Assembly (NCBI RefSeq): GCF_018320785.1
Contig: NC_054880.1
Span: 1,360,827 to 1,424,826 of the forward strand
Reading direction: 5' to 3'
From: Cheilinus undulatus
Lineage: Eukaryota; Chordata; Actinopteri; Labriformes; Labridae
DNA: 64,000 bases
The notes under the pieces were generated by a model. It saw nothing but the letters and a program-made list of their open reading frames with translations, did no database searches and had not been told where the DNA came from. The translations under genes and the position numbers were made by a program. Of the stretch, positions 47,901 through 57,061 are shown in pieces. The stretch's first letter is position 1. The number at the start of each line of letters is the position of its first letter.

Positions 47901-48624
47901 GCTGAACTCCCACATGTTTGTTCACACAGGAGAGAGGCCATTTAGCTGCCCTCGGTGTGATAAAAGATTTTATCACAAGTCTAGTCTGGTTACACACATG
48001 GTAAGCCACACAGGAGAGAAAACCTTTAGCTGTAATGAGTGTGATAAAAAGTTTCAGGACAACTCTCATCTGAACTGCCACATGGTTATCCACACAGGGG
48101 AGAAACCCTTTAGCTGCTCTGAGTGTGATAAAAAGTTTTATCGAAAGAGCCAGCTGAACTTTCACATGTTTCTTCACACAGGAGAGAGGCCATTTAGGTG
48201 CTCTAAGTGTGATAAAACATTTCAGAGAAAGTCTATTCTAAAAAATCACATGCAAATTCACAGAAAAGAGAAACACTTCAGCTGCCGTAAGTGTGATGAA
48301 AAGTTTATCGAAAAGTCTCAGCTGAACTCCCACATGTTTGTTCACACAGGAGAGAAACCCTTCAGCTGCTCTCAATGTAAAAAGGGATTTAATTTCAAGT
48401 CTCAGCTGAACTCTCACATGTTGGTGCACACAGGAGAGAAGCCCTTTAGCTGCCCTCAATGTAATAAAAAATTTAATCACAGGTCTAATTTAGTTAAACA
48501 CATGGTGATTCACACAGGAGAGAAACCCTCCAGCTGCCCTGAGTTAGCTAAAAAGTTTAGCCACAACTCTAATCTGACTTCCCACACAGTGATCCACACA
48601 GGAGAGAAACCTGTCAGCTGTTAG
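41919..48624 (+). CDS. Zinc-finger gene G (two exons, 781 aa), largest finger array
   Basis: Exon 1 is 41919-42102, exon 2 is 46463-48624, intron 4360 bp with inserted repeats. The N-terminal domain has the most changes in the array (AAAGEIFG for AAAEEIFG, ENKRQQ for ENERKQ). The hinge is the F-H type with LKEE and VKTE. There are 19 intact C2H2 fingers and a 20th that has lost its second cysteine (CPELAKKF). The frame then ends at KPVSC, with TAG in place of the GAG of the usual CELC module. Contact residues (-1, 3, 6) run RHT, FRK, QQE, HKT, RLT, YQR, HSK, QHS, EQS, YQS, RNA, YQS and so on. So many fingers could read a long DNA site, although not all need bind. Confidence 0.92.
42160..43930 (-). 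mobile_element. Inserted DNA in the intron of gene G, with a THAP-like fragment
   Basis: The shared intron sequence breaks soon after 42165 and resumes near 43920 (TGTGCCTGATGTGTAGGAC). On the minus strand near the right end, 43885-43750 reads IPHSCAAWGCSNKFIEETKP. This resembles the start of a THAP zinc-binding domain (C-x4-C, WGC), as used by host THAP proteins and P-element-like transposases; the distal C-x2-H is not seen. ACGTAGA occurs near both ends in opposite orientation, which hints at terminal repeats. Near 42665, GGCGGAGTTAGGGGGTGGCT looks like another repeat end. The rest is unclassified. Confidence 0.45.
44815..45720 (+). mobile_element. Possible L1/Tx1-like LINE ORF1 remnant
   Basis: The insert starts after the shared TCCAGTATAAT run at about 44803. 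On the plus strand around 45480-45690, broken frames recall the C-terminus of an L1-like ORF1: a run resembling SPFYQDFSTEVVRKTKG, then ERSWDKI, YPAVIKIFHPNGT and MQEINDYIHKIK. The frame is interrupted several times. The assignment rests on this weak protein likeness. Confidence 0.45.
45721..46320. other. Intron G, unclassified and low-complexity sequence
   Basis: No gene is visible. From about 46180 the sequence is rich in GACTAAAACT-like words, the complement of the TTTTAGTTTT repeats found before the first exons. It is absent from the matching place in sister introns. Confidence 0.35.
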
Positions 48625-49220
48625 CTCTGTGATCAGAAATGTTCATGGGATACTCAGGTAAAAAGACACAAGTGTACCGGTGGCCAGACTTGATAAAATA
48701 AGAGAAAGAAGAGCTAATGAGGAGGATTATGTAAGATGAGAACCAGGCAGTATCTCAGTTATATAAAAAGATGTACAAGAGACTGAAGATGAATAAGGTG
48801 ATTAGAGGAACATCAGAGAACACCAGTCAGGTTTCAACTCTAAGCCTGCTATACTCAATCCTGCAGCTACTCAGCTGCACTTAGCTCTTATTGGGATGCA
48901 CAGATGCATCAGCTTAACATCAGTGTTGGCTGATATTAACCATGTGTGCCTATATATGCAAATATTATAGCAGGAACGTTTATCATTCTGGGTTTTTCTG
49001 TTGTGCCTGATGAATTGTATGCTTGCCTCTGACATATCTAGCTGATGAATAAAATAAACCAGTGCAGAAGACGGAACTTTCTAGGCAATCTCTGATCTGA
49101 TTTCATGGTCAAACATGAGAGAAAATGTTGGCGTTCTATAGGAAAGAAGAGAACATAAAAATCGGCTAGATTGTTGTGTTGAACATAAGTATCAGCCCAA
49201 ACTTTCACAATCAATGTATG
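48625..49220. other. Spacer G-H, 3' flank of gene G
   Basis: Begins with the untranslated remains of the last finger (CTCTGTGATCAGAAATGTTC, then AAAAGACACAAGTGTACCGG). The shared 3'-flank blocks and AATAAA near 49051 follow. No gene is supported. Confidence 0.55.
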
Positions 49221-49224
49221 TAGC

Positions 49225-49960
49225 TACCTCCTTGGTACCAATAAGCCACGTTGATTCAAGAGAACGCAAAGCCAATGCCGCCTTACTTAGTTTGTGAACA
49301 CATGGTGTTGCAAAATATCCAACCTTTGAAATGAAGACTATGAATGAGAAAAAAGCCTTTTTTCATGAAAATAGTCTGTGCTTCAGCTGCCTTAGAAAGG
49401 GACACATAACCAAAAACTGTAAACGGTGACACACCTGCAGCACATGCAGTCGGCGACATCCAACTTGCCTACACATTGAGAGAAATGAAGGACCTACAGA
49501 AACAGCAAGTAAAGACTTTGCAGCTGATGAAGAACATCCAAGTACTGGAATCCACAAGGTCATGGCCCATGCACTGACTCAAAATGTCTCTGCCACATCC
49601 AGTATTGTTCCTTGTGTCTTCAGCAGCAGAGCCCCAGAAAGAATTTCTGACTTATGCCCTTGTAGACACAGAGTGATTCCACTTTTATTTTGGAAAATTT
49701 AATTTCAGAATTGAATGTCAGCACACAGGCAGTACAGGTTAAACTAAGTACAATGACAGCTGTTAATGCAGTTATAGCAAGTAAAACTGTCAGTGGCCTT
49801 TAAGTGTGAGTTTTGAAGTTTGAAGCTCAAGTCCAACTAAAGCAAGCATACACTCGTTACTTCATCCCTGTTGACAAGTCTCACGTCCCAACCAAAAACA
49901 CAGCACTTCCGACGCCATATGAAGTCATTTGTGCTGAGTGAAGTGATTCTAGGTCTGAAT
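49225..49960 (+). mobile_element. BEL/Pao-type LTR retrotransposon fossil (gag-protease region)
   Basis: A stretch with the cysteine-histidine arrangement typical of the end of BEL/Pao gag (CFSCLRKGHITKNC, then a CSTC...HPTCLHI-like run) leads into sequence resembling the start of the protease region. Only this internal part is present. No LTRs, reverse transcriptase or integrase are visible nearby. It is old and broken. Sister spacers lack it. Confidence 0.6.
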
Positions 49961-50234
49961 GTGTGTATATCTGAGCAAATATACATGATCTTTTTTCCTT
50001 TTTTTTTTCAACAAAAGACAACATGTTGAACGTGTATTTTATTATCATTCTTGTGCATGTCAGGATGACTTGGAGAAAGGTGCTTTTTTGAGCTGCAATA
50101 TTTTTAATGTCTCTACAATTAACGACACTGTAGTAGCATGGACAACCAACGTTTTTATGTGTGTTTTTTTTAACTGAGGAATCGGATATAGCCTATTTAA
50201 CATGCCATCATCTGAACAAGTTACATATATTATT

Positions 50235-50395
50235 GGGGAGCAGGTGGCCAAGTGGTTAAAGGCACCCCCCATGTACGCGGGCGGCCCGGGTTCGAATCCA
50301 GCCTGAGGCCCTTTACCACATGTCTTGACCCTGTTTCCGACTCTATCCACTGTCCTCCTCTATCTAATAAAGGCACAAAAATGCCCAAAAAGAAA
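50235..50395 (+). mobile_element. tRNA-derived SINE with 14-bp target duplication
   Basis: The head resembles a serine/leucine-type tRNA gene, with an A-box-like TGGCCAAGTGG (50245-50255) and a B-box GGTTCGAATCC (50289-50299). An unrelated body follows (ACATGTCTTGACCCTGTTTC) and the tail is AATAAAGGCACAAAAATGCC. TTACATATATTATT (50221-50234) and TTACGTATATTATT (50396-50409) flank it and differ by one base. Confidence 0.88.
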
Positions 50396-50409
50396 TTACG
50401 TATATTATT

Positions 50410-51620
50410 AATTTCCCCATAGACTAATACCATTCAAACTCATTAACCGCCACGAAGTGCTGGTACGTAGACTGAACTAGACTTGAATGGGCACCTGCAC
50501 AGTCACCTGTATTTTCTTTCCTATTTCTACATCTTAAAACTACACAAACACCTTCCTCACTGCCTTCATGCATCTACAGACAACAATTAAGTCTTACTGT
50601 AACACTAAATCCTTTCTGTGGCAAAATGAGAGTCAGAAATATCACTTAGTGGGGTCAGTTCAGAGCTGATGTTTCAACAACCCTTTCCAGACTGAAATAC
50701 AAATGTAGATTGCTAAAAGCATGGACAGTCATGGAGAAAAGTGGAAGACTACCTGCTATTATTGACTGTGATTCTCAGCAAAATGCTGTATGCTCAGGTG
50801 TGGACAGATGACCAACTATATGCTGTGTGTTATGCTGTTGTCAGTTCTTTAATCATATTTCTTTGTGTTTGTGAATAACAGAGATGCACACCAGTCATTT
50901 TTTGCAAGTCCAAGTCAAGTCTCAAGTCTCGTATGGTCTTAATGAGCATTCTATGATCTGCTTCTGACATCCAGTCTACTTAGACCACTGCATGGTTACA
51001 TCCTAGGAATTTAAATCCTGTACTGTATTCTCATCATCAGCACAGGTGGAATCACCTTTGGTGTAATAAATAAGGTATGGACGTTTCAGTACACGAAACT
51101 TTGTGCACAAAGATTAAGCCTGTTAACCTGACACGCCAGATGGATTTGTTTCACACATCCATCTGGAAAACCTCCCATAGATGGCGTTTGGAAATGGCAG
51201 AGCCTTTGAAAGAAAACTGATGTGTGCCCTACTGAGGAATAAACTCCATAGGGAGCTGCACAACGTGAACCATGGTGACTGTAGACATGTCAGTACACGA
51301 CTTTTGTCATTTTTGAAAAGAAAACAACTCAATGCTGTTATTTGTTCTTTTAACGAAGAAATGTCATCAAGCTCTGATCAAATGTACACTTCCGCAGCAT
51401 CCATGCTGATGTCTTCCATCATAATTGCACCGGCCTCTTCTCGCTGCTGTCATATCTCTGCCATGCCCGAAAGTACTGCCCCTCGGCGCTGATTGGTCCT
51501 GTCACTTTCTAACCAGGTCAAAATGGTTCAGATGGGAACTAAAAATCCCTGATGCCATGAAAAAATGCAGTTAGTGTTTGACTAAAATGTCTCGTGAGAG
51601 GTGAGTTCCAACCTTTATTC
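50410..51620. other. Spacer G-H, upstream part
   Basis: Shared spacer sequence resumes near 50607 (AAATCCTTTCTGTGGCAAAATG) and includes the CCATGGTGACTGTAGACATG block (51269) and TGCTGATTGGTCCTGTCACT-like run (about 51490). Compared with other spacers the AT-rich TTTTAGTTTT part is missing: 51540 jumps straight to AAAATCCCTGATGCCATG. No gene is supported. Confidence 0.55.
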
Positions 51621-51624
51621 TGAA

Positions 51625-51958
51625 GGACACGAACAGCGTTGCACCGGAAGTGATTATTATTGCGAACGCCTTACGCTGTATTTAGCAACATGGCGGCGAA
51701 TCAGAGCAATTTTTAATCTGCGTCACTTTGTTATGAGAGATTATCGATTCTAATTCCTCATTCTGTCAACTGAATGGACTTTAAGCTTTAAATGTTTTTC
51801 TCAGTTTTCTCTCCCTCAGTCATCTACCCATAAACTACAAAGCTAGCTTAGCTTAGCATTCAAACTGGAGATATGAGTGGTGAAACAGTCAAAGTTGCTG
51901 TTTGATGGAGTGGTTGTAGTGTTTTCCAGAATAAATCAGCCAGTAAAACTGTGTGAAA
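51625..51958 (+). promoter_or_regulatory. Promoter and 5' UTR of gene H
   Basis: CACCGGAAGTGAT (51642-51654) and CAACATGGCGGC (51686-51697) are intact at the usual distance before the conserved leader. Confidence 0.62.
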
Positions 51959-54900
51959 ATGCCAGGAGTCGAGACACTGAGAGATTTTGTCAACCAGAGA
52001 CTGACTGCTGCTGCTGAGGAGATTTTTGGAGTCTTTGAAAGAACGATAGCAGAATACGAGGAACAACTTTGTCGATGTAAAGAGGAAAACGAGCGAAAAC
52101 AGAAACTTCTGGACGATGTTCAGCTTCGCTTTCACAGAGCAGGTTTGTTCATTTTTCCCCTCAGTCATTGTTCTCATTCTGTTTGGACCGACTTTAAACA
52201 AATGGACAGTGTCGTAGAAGAGGTTGTATTCTAAGTTTTACGGTAACGGTCGTCAACGGTTATTTTAATTTTAGTGCCTTTTTCTCCTATTTCTAAACCA
52301 GTTGTTATAGTCAAGACGTGATATGACCTTTCTGTGGTTCCAAGCGTCAACAATGTACGATTTCAAGCCAACAAAATGTGTCTTTAAACTGAGGAAGAAC
52401 GATCTAAATTTGGGAAAATATTTTGTGACTGATTGTATTTTAAGTTCTTCATCATATGCATTTTTAACGACGCAAGAAAAAAAAATCTATATATATTAAC
52501 CAACAAAATATAAGATAGTGAAACTAGGGCTGAACAGTTTTAAAATATATCTAACTGATCATTTTGACTCATATTGCAAATTGGGTACACACAGTTGTTT
52601 TGAAGTGAATGATGGTTTCTACATCATTCTCATTTTGATTAAGAAAAAAAATAACATAAAGAAGAAAAGTAGTTTTTTTGTAAATCATTCTATCTAAAAA
52701 ATTAACTTAACTGTGTGCCTGATGTGTAGGGCTTAAAATCTCTGCTTTCGCCAAAATATTAAACTGGTATTTTGACACATCAAGTTTGAGAAATATTTCA
52801 CCTTGGACATGTTGTGATCTGATCTAAATTTTGACAGTCTTACGCACTAGTGCTGCACGATTAATTTAATAACAAGTGCAATGGCAGGCTTTTTAGTAAA
52901 AATCCTGCATACAGGGCTGAAATTATTATTGTATTTTGTAGCTCTTGAAAGATTCATAAAATAGTGGCAGAAAGACTTTTAGGTTTACGATGTTTCCTCT
53001 GCCGCTATGCAGGAGTATATTTACCCTTATAAACTTATATTTTGTCTAGAAGATTATTGAATTATTTTGAAAGTAGTGCTGCAGATTCACTTGGTACACA
53101 GACACACACACACACACACCCACACCACACACACATATATAATATCGTAATGTCCACCCCTAATGTCCAGTATAACTGCAATCACACATTATTACCATAT
53201 TGTGCAGCACTAGAGGAGTCTGTGTTTAACCAGAAATAATGCCGTGAAATAGGGCTGGGCACTCAATTGAAATTTGGATTAAACACAATAAATCTTTCTG
53301 CGATTTTCAAATCACAAAAGCTGCAATATATGTTGATACTGAAATCTGTGTCAAAATCCCAGTTTAATATAATTTTAGCAGCAGAGATGTTAGGATTGGC
53401 ACATTATGCAAACATTCGTGTCATTGCAATTTGATTATCTAAACGTTGAGCCCTACTATGAAGTTGAACAGGATATTGCATCAGTAGTAGCAACATTGAC
53501 CTGCTGACTTGATTAAAAAAAAGTTCATTATTATTGTATTTACATGGATAAATACTTCAGTGATAATATATTATATATTATAATATACTTCTTGGATCTC
53601 TGAGGGCCTTGTTTTACATGTTTTGTTCTGTAGGATCTTTTAAACTATTTTTTTTCTTTTTTGCTTTTATTCTCTATATTTTTGGCATTCCTGGTTTTGC
53701 ATTGTTTCAACCTTCTGCTTTTAGCTCTTAGTTCCGTTTATTTAAAGACCATTTGAAAACATCCTAAATATTTGGACCACCAAATGCTGGTTCAGAGGAA
53801 ACAATAACAAGAGGAATATGTTTTGGGCAAAAGGACTTAACAACTATACCAGATCATTATTTCTTTGTTTCATTGAACCTCTGATTGTGACACGATGGAG
53901 TTGCATGCAGCTCTAATGTTTCATTCTGTTTGTGTTTTTGCATTTTTGTGTGTCCAACAGACAACCAGGAGCTGTCAGTGACTCCAGAAGAGGTTCCCTC
54001 TGAGCAGCAGGAGTGGAGCTCCAGTCTGGAGCAGGAGGGCACTGAGCCTCCACACCTTAAAGAGGAAGAGGAGGAACTGTGGAGCAGTCAGGAGGGACTG
54101 GATGAGGTTTATACCATCAAGTTCCCCTTTGCTCCTGTTTCAGTGAAGACTGAAGATGATGAAGAGAAACCTCTGTCCTCACAGCTTGATGAAATACAAA
54201 GTGAAGGGATGAAAACAGGAGCTGATGGAGAGGACTGTGGAGGACCAAGACAGGCCAGGAACTCAGAACCAGAGAGACATTTACATTCAGAGACTCAGGA
54301 CAAGACTGGAGACTGCTCTGAAGCTGAAACTGATGACAGTGATGATTGGAGGGTCACCATGGAAAATGATCCTGGACTAAACTGTGTGGAAAACTTTGAT
54401 GATGATAGATCAGACAATGACAAGAAATCACACAGCTGCTCCCAATGCAATAAAACATTCAGATGGAAATGTCATCTTGCAATACATATGAGAATTCACA
54501 CAGGAGAGAAACCGTTCAGCTGCCCTGAATGTAGTAAAAGGTTTAATGAAAAAGGAGGTTTGCTCCAACATATGAGAATACACCAAAAAGAGAAACCTTA
54601 CGCCTGCTCTGACTGTGATAAAAGATTTAAGTTTAAGTCAAGTCTGGCTCCACACATGTTAGCTCATACCGAACAGCATCACTTCGGCTGCTCTGACTGT
54701 GGTAAAAGATTTAAGTATAAAGTTAGTCTGACCAAACACATGCTGAGTCACACAGGAGAGAAACCCTTTAGCTGCCCTGAGTGTGACAAAAGATTTAAAC
54801 ATAAGGCTTATCTGAAATCGCACATGTTTCTTCACACAGGAGAAAGGCCATTTAGCTGCTCTAAGTGTGATAAAACATTTAACAAAAAGTCTACTCTGAC

Positions 54901-55267
54901 AAATCACATGTTAATTCATGGAGAACAGAAACGCTTCAGCTGCTCTGGGTGTGATAAAAAATTTAATCAAAAGTCTCATCTGAACTCCCACATGTTTGTT
55001 CACACAGGAGAGAAACCCTTTAGCTGCTCTCAATGTGAAAAGGGATTTTATTACAAGTCTCATCTTAACACACATATGTTGGTGCACACAGGAGAGAAAC
55101 CCTACAGCTGCTCTGAGTGTGATAAAAAATTCAGTCACAAGTCTCATCTGACTTCACACATGGTGATCCACACAGGAGAGAAACCCTTCAGCTGTGAGCT
55201 CTGTGGTCAGAAATTTTCATGGGATAGTCAGGTAAAAAGACACAAGTGTACCAGTGGCCAGACTTGA
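51959..55267 (+). CDS. Zinc-finger gene H (two exons, 496 aa)
   Basis: Exon 1 is 51959-52142, exon 2 is 53961-55267, intron 1818 bp. Residues 1-61 are the FVNQ version of the shared domain. The hinge is the F-H type (DNQELSVTPEE, LKEE, GLDEVYTIKF, VKTE). Nine intact fingers run from CSQC...HMRIH to CSEC...HMVIH, including two of the CGKRFKFK/CGKRFKYK type. Some linkers are unusual (HTEQHHF, HGEQKRF). The complete atypical end CGQKFSWDSQVKRHKC follows, then TGA after SGQT. H keeps the last module that its neighbours F and G have lost. It is the last copy of the array and the closest to the TLR gene, which faces it on the other strand. Confidence 0.92.
53098..53146. repeat. CA-dinucleotide microsatellite
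   Basis: A run of CACACA words with a few interruptions, ending in ATATAT, inside the intron of gene H. Sister introns lack it. Confidence 0.9.
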
Positions 55268-56510
55268 TAAAATAAGTGAAAGAAGAGCTAAGGAGGAGGA
55301 CTGTAAGATGAGAACCAGGCAGTATCTCAGATATATAAAAAGATGTACAAGAGACTGAAGATGAATACGATGATTAGAGGGAGATCAGAGAACATCAGTC
55401 AAGTTGAAACTCTAAGCTTGCTATACCTAATCCTGCAGCTACTCAGCTGCACACAGCTCTTATTGGGATGCACAGATGCTTCAGCTTAATATCAGTATCA
55501 GCTGATATTATCCCTGTTTGTCTACATATGCAAATGATATAGCAGGAACGTTTATCATTCTGGGTTTTTCTGTTGTGCCTGATGAATTGTATGCTTGCAT
55601 CTGACATATCTAGCTGATGAATAGAATAAACCAACGCAGTTTTCCGAAATGTGCTTGAGAAGAAGATTTTTGTGGGTTGGAGCTCTTGCACCCATATTCG
55701 AGTCAGTGTGGCCTCTGAGCAGGGCAAGGTTGAGCACAGGTTCTTGAAGAAATTCTGTTTTTTTTTCAGTAATAAAAGATGTAAGCATAAACACATCTGT
55801 TAATTAGACATGTAGTGAGATTTGATGATTTTGCAAAGACAGGAATGGGAAATGAAAGTTTTTTCTATAATTTTTAAAATATATTTTTTTAAAAGTCAAT
55901 TTGGCCCTTAAGAAACCTTAAAGTGTCAATATTCACATATTTAGTTCCACAGCTGGAAAAGTTCACAACTATTGTACTCCAGTAAAAGTGCAGTTATTCT
56001 GTTAACTGAAGTAACAGTAAAAGTACTGGTCTATGAATCTGCTCAAGTAAAAAGTATCCATTTTGAAGTTTACTGTAAGTACTGAGTAGCTACTGGAGCT
56101 GTTAAGCAAGATATGGTCTTTCTTTCTTGGAAAAACAAGAGAATAGATCTCCAACCAGGTTATTCCGACAAAATCACACCCTTATGATAAAGTAAATACA
56201 CAGTAAAATTGGCAACTTTACTTTCAGTTAACTTTAATTAAACACTGTATAAGTGTCTATATTGTTCCATACTACATATACTGTAGTTAACCTTCTGACC
56301 CCTAAGCTACTTTTTTAACCATTTTGTCTCTCCTGGACTTTTTGACTTAAAAAAGCTTGTAAAACGTCAACCCCAGGAAATCGCTGCCATATCTCACCAT
56401 CATCTGCAGAGGTCCCCTAGGTACTGCTCAACCCTACAGATGCTGTCAGCCCTTCATCGGCCAGTCAAAGGTTCAAGTCAGCTGATATCGATGATATCTC
56501 CAGATTCTCC
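55268..56510. other. End of the zinc-finger array and following spacer
   Basis: The shared 3' flank of gene H runs to about 55640. 55660-55750 repeats the run also seen at 40250-40340. From about 55760 the homology to other spacers stops, which marks the right edge of the array. The part near 55960-56080 (ACTCCAGTAAAAGTGCAGTT, TCAAGTAAAAAGTA) looks like a dispersed fish repeat. No gene is supported. Confidence 0.5.
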
Positions 56511-56524
56511 TCCTTCATCTAGAC

Positions 56525-57053
56525 CAGGGGTGTCCTGACTTTTTCCACTATGGGCCACATAGAAACATATTAGGATGGTGGGCCCACTTTCATATTCCCT
56601 GCCATGAGGATTTTTAAGTCATTAAGACTAATCCAATGTAAGTTAATACATGCTTGGCGATTGAGTAGGCTATGCCTAAATGGCTATTTAATGGCTGACA
56701 GAGCAAATAGACAGTCATTTTCAGTATTCTGGGGAGCCAATCAGATTTCAGGGGGCATCATTTAGCACGGCTACCACTGGCTCTGCCACGGAACAATTAT
56801 CGGTGATGCTACTTACTGTGATAATCCATCAGGACATTATTTATCAAGATATCTTCTTGTCAAAATGTTTGTTTGCAGATTTAACATGGCAGCACTGCCT
56901 TGTCCTGAAAACAAGAAGTACAATACAGTTAAGCTTAAGCTCTATGTTTTAATGTGGGCTATATTCCATTTTATCTCTGGAATTTACAGTGGGCCAATAA
57001 AAAATGGACTGTGGGCCTCATTTGGCCCCCGGGCCATAGTTTCAATACCTCTG
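56525..57053. mobile_element. hAT-type MITE, 529 bp
   Basis: Left end CAGGGGTGTCCTGACTTTTT followed by a GGGCCAC run; right end GGGCCATAGTTTCAATACCT then CTG, roughly its inverse with several differences. ATCTAGAC (56517-56524) and ATCTAGAT (57054-57061) fit an 8-bp target duplication with one change. No transposase frame is present. Confidence 0.8.
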
Positions 57054-57061
57054 ATCTAGAT

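Noticed and set aside
2704-48480. Antisense frames opposite the zinc fingers, rich in LFITLRAAEGFLSCV words
   Set aside because: They are the reverse reading of the repeated finger and linker sequence, with the 84-bp periodicity of the fingers.
46900-48610. CRISPR-like regular repeats
   Set aside because: The 84-bp period is the zinc-finger codon repeat in an open reading frame of a eukaryotic gene.
50235-50310. A possible functional tRNA gene
   Set aside because: The A- and B-boxes are present, but the sequence does not close a proper acceptor stem and runs into a SINE body flanked by target duplications.
2254-55267. KRAB, SCAN, BTB or SET domains ahead of the fingers
   Set aside because: Neither the first exon nor the hinge shows their motifs. 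The N-terminal domain is a different, teleost-type helical module.
56865-57059. Short plus-strand frame at 56865
   Set aside because: It lies wholly within the hAT MITE and includes its terminal sequence.
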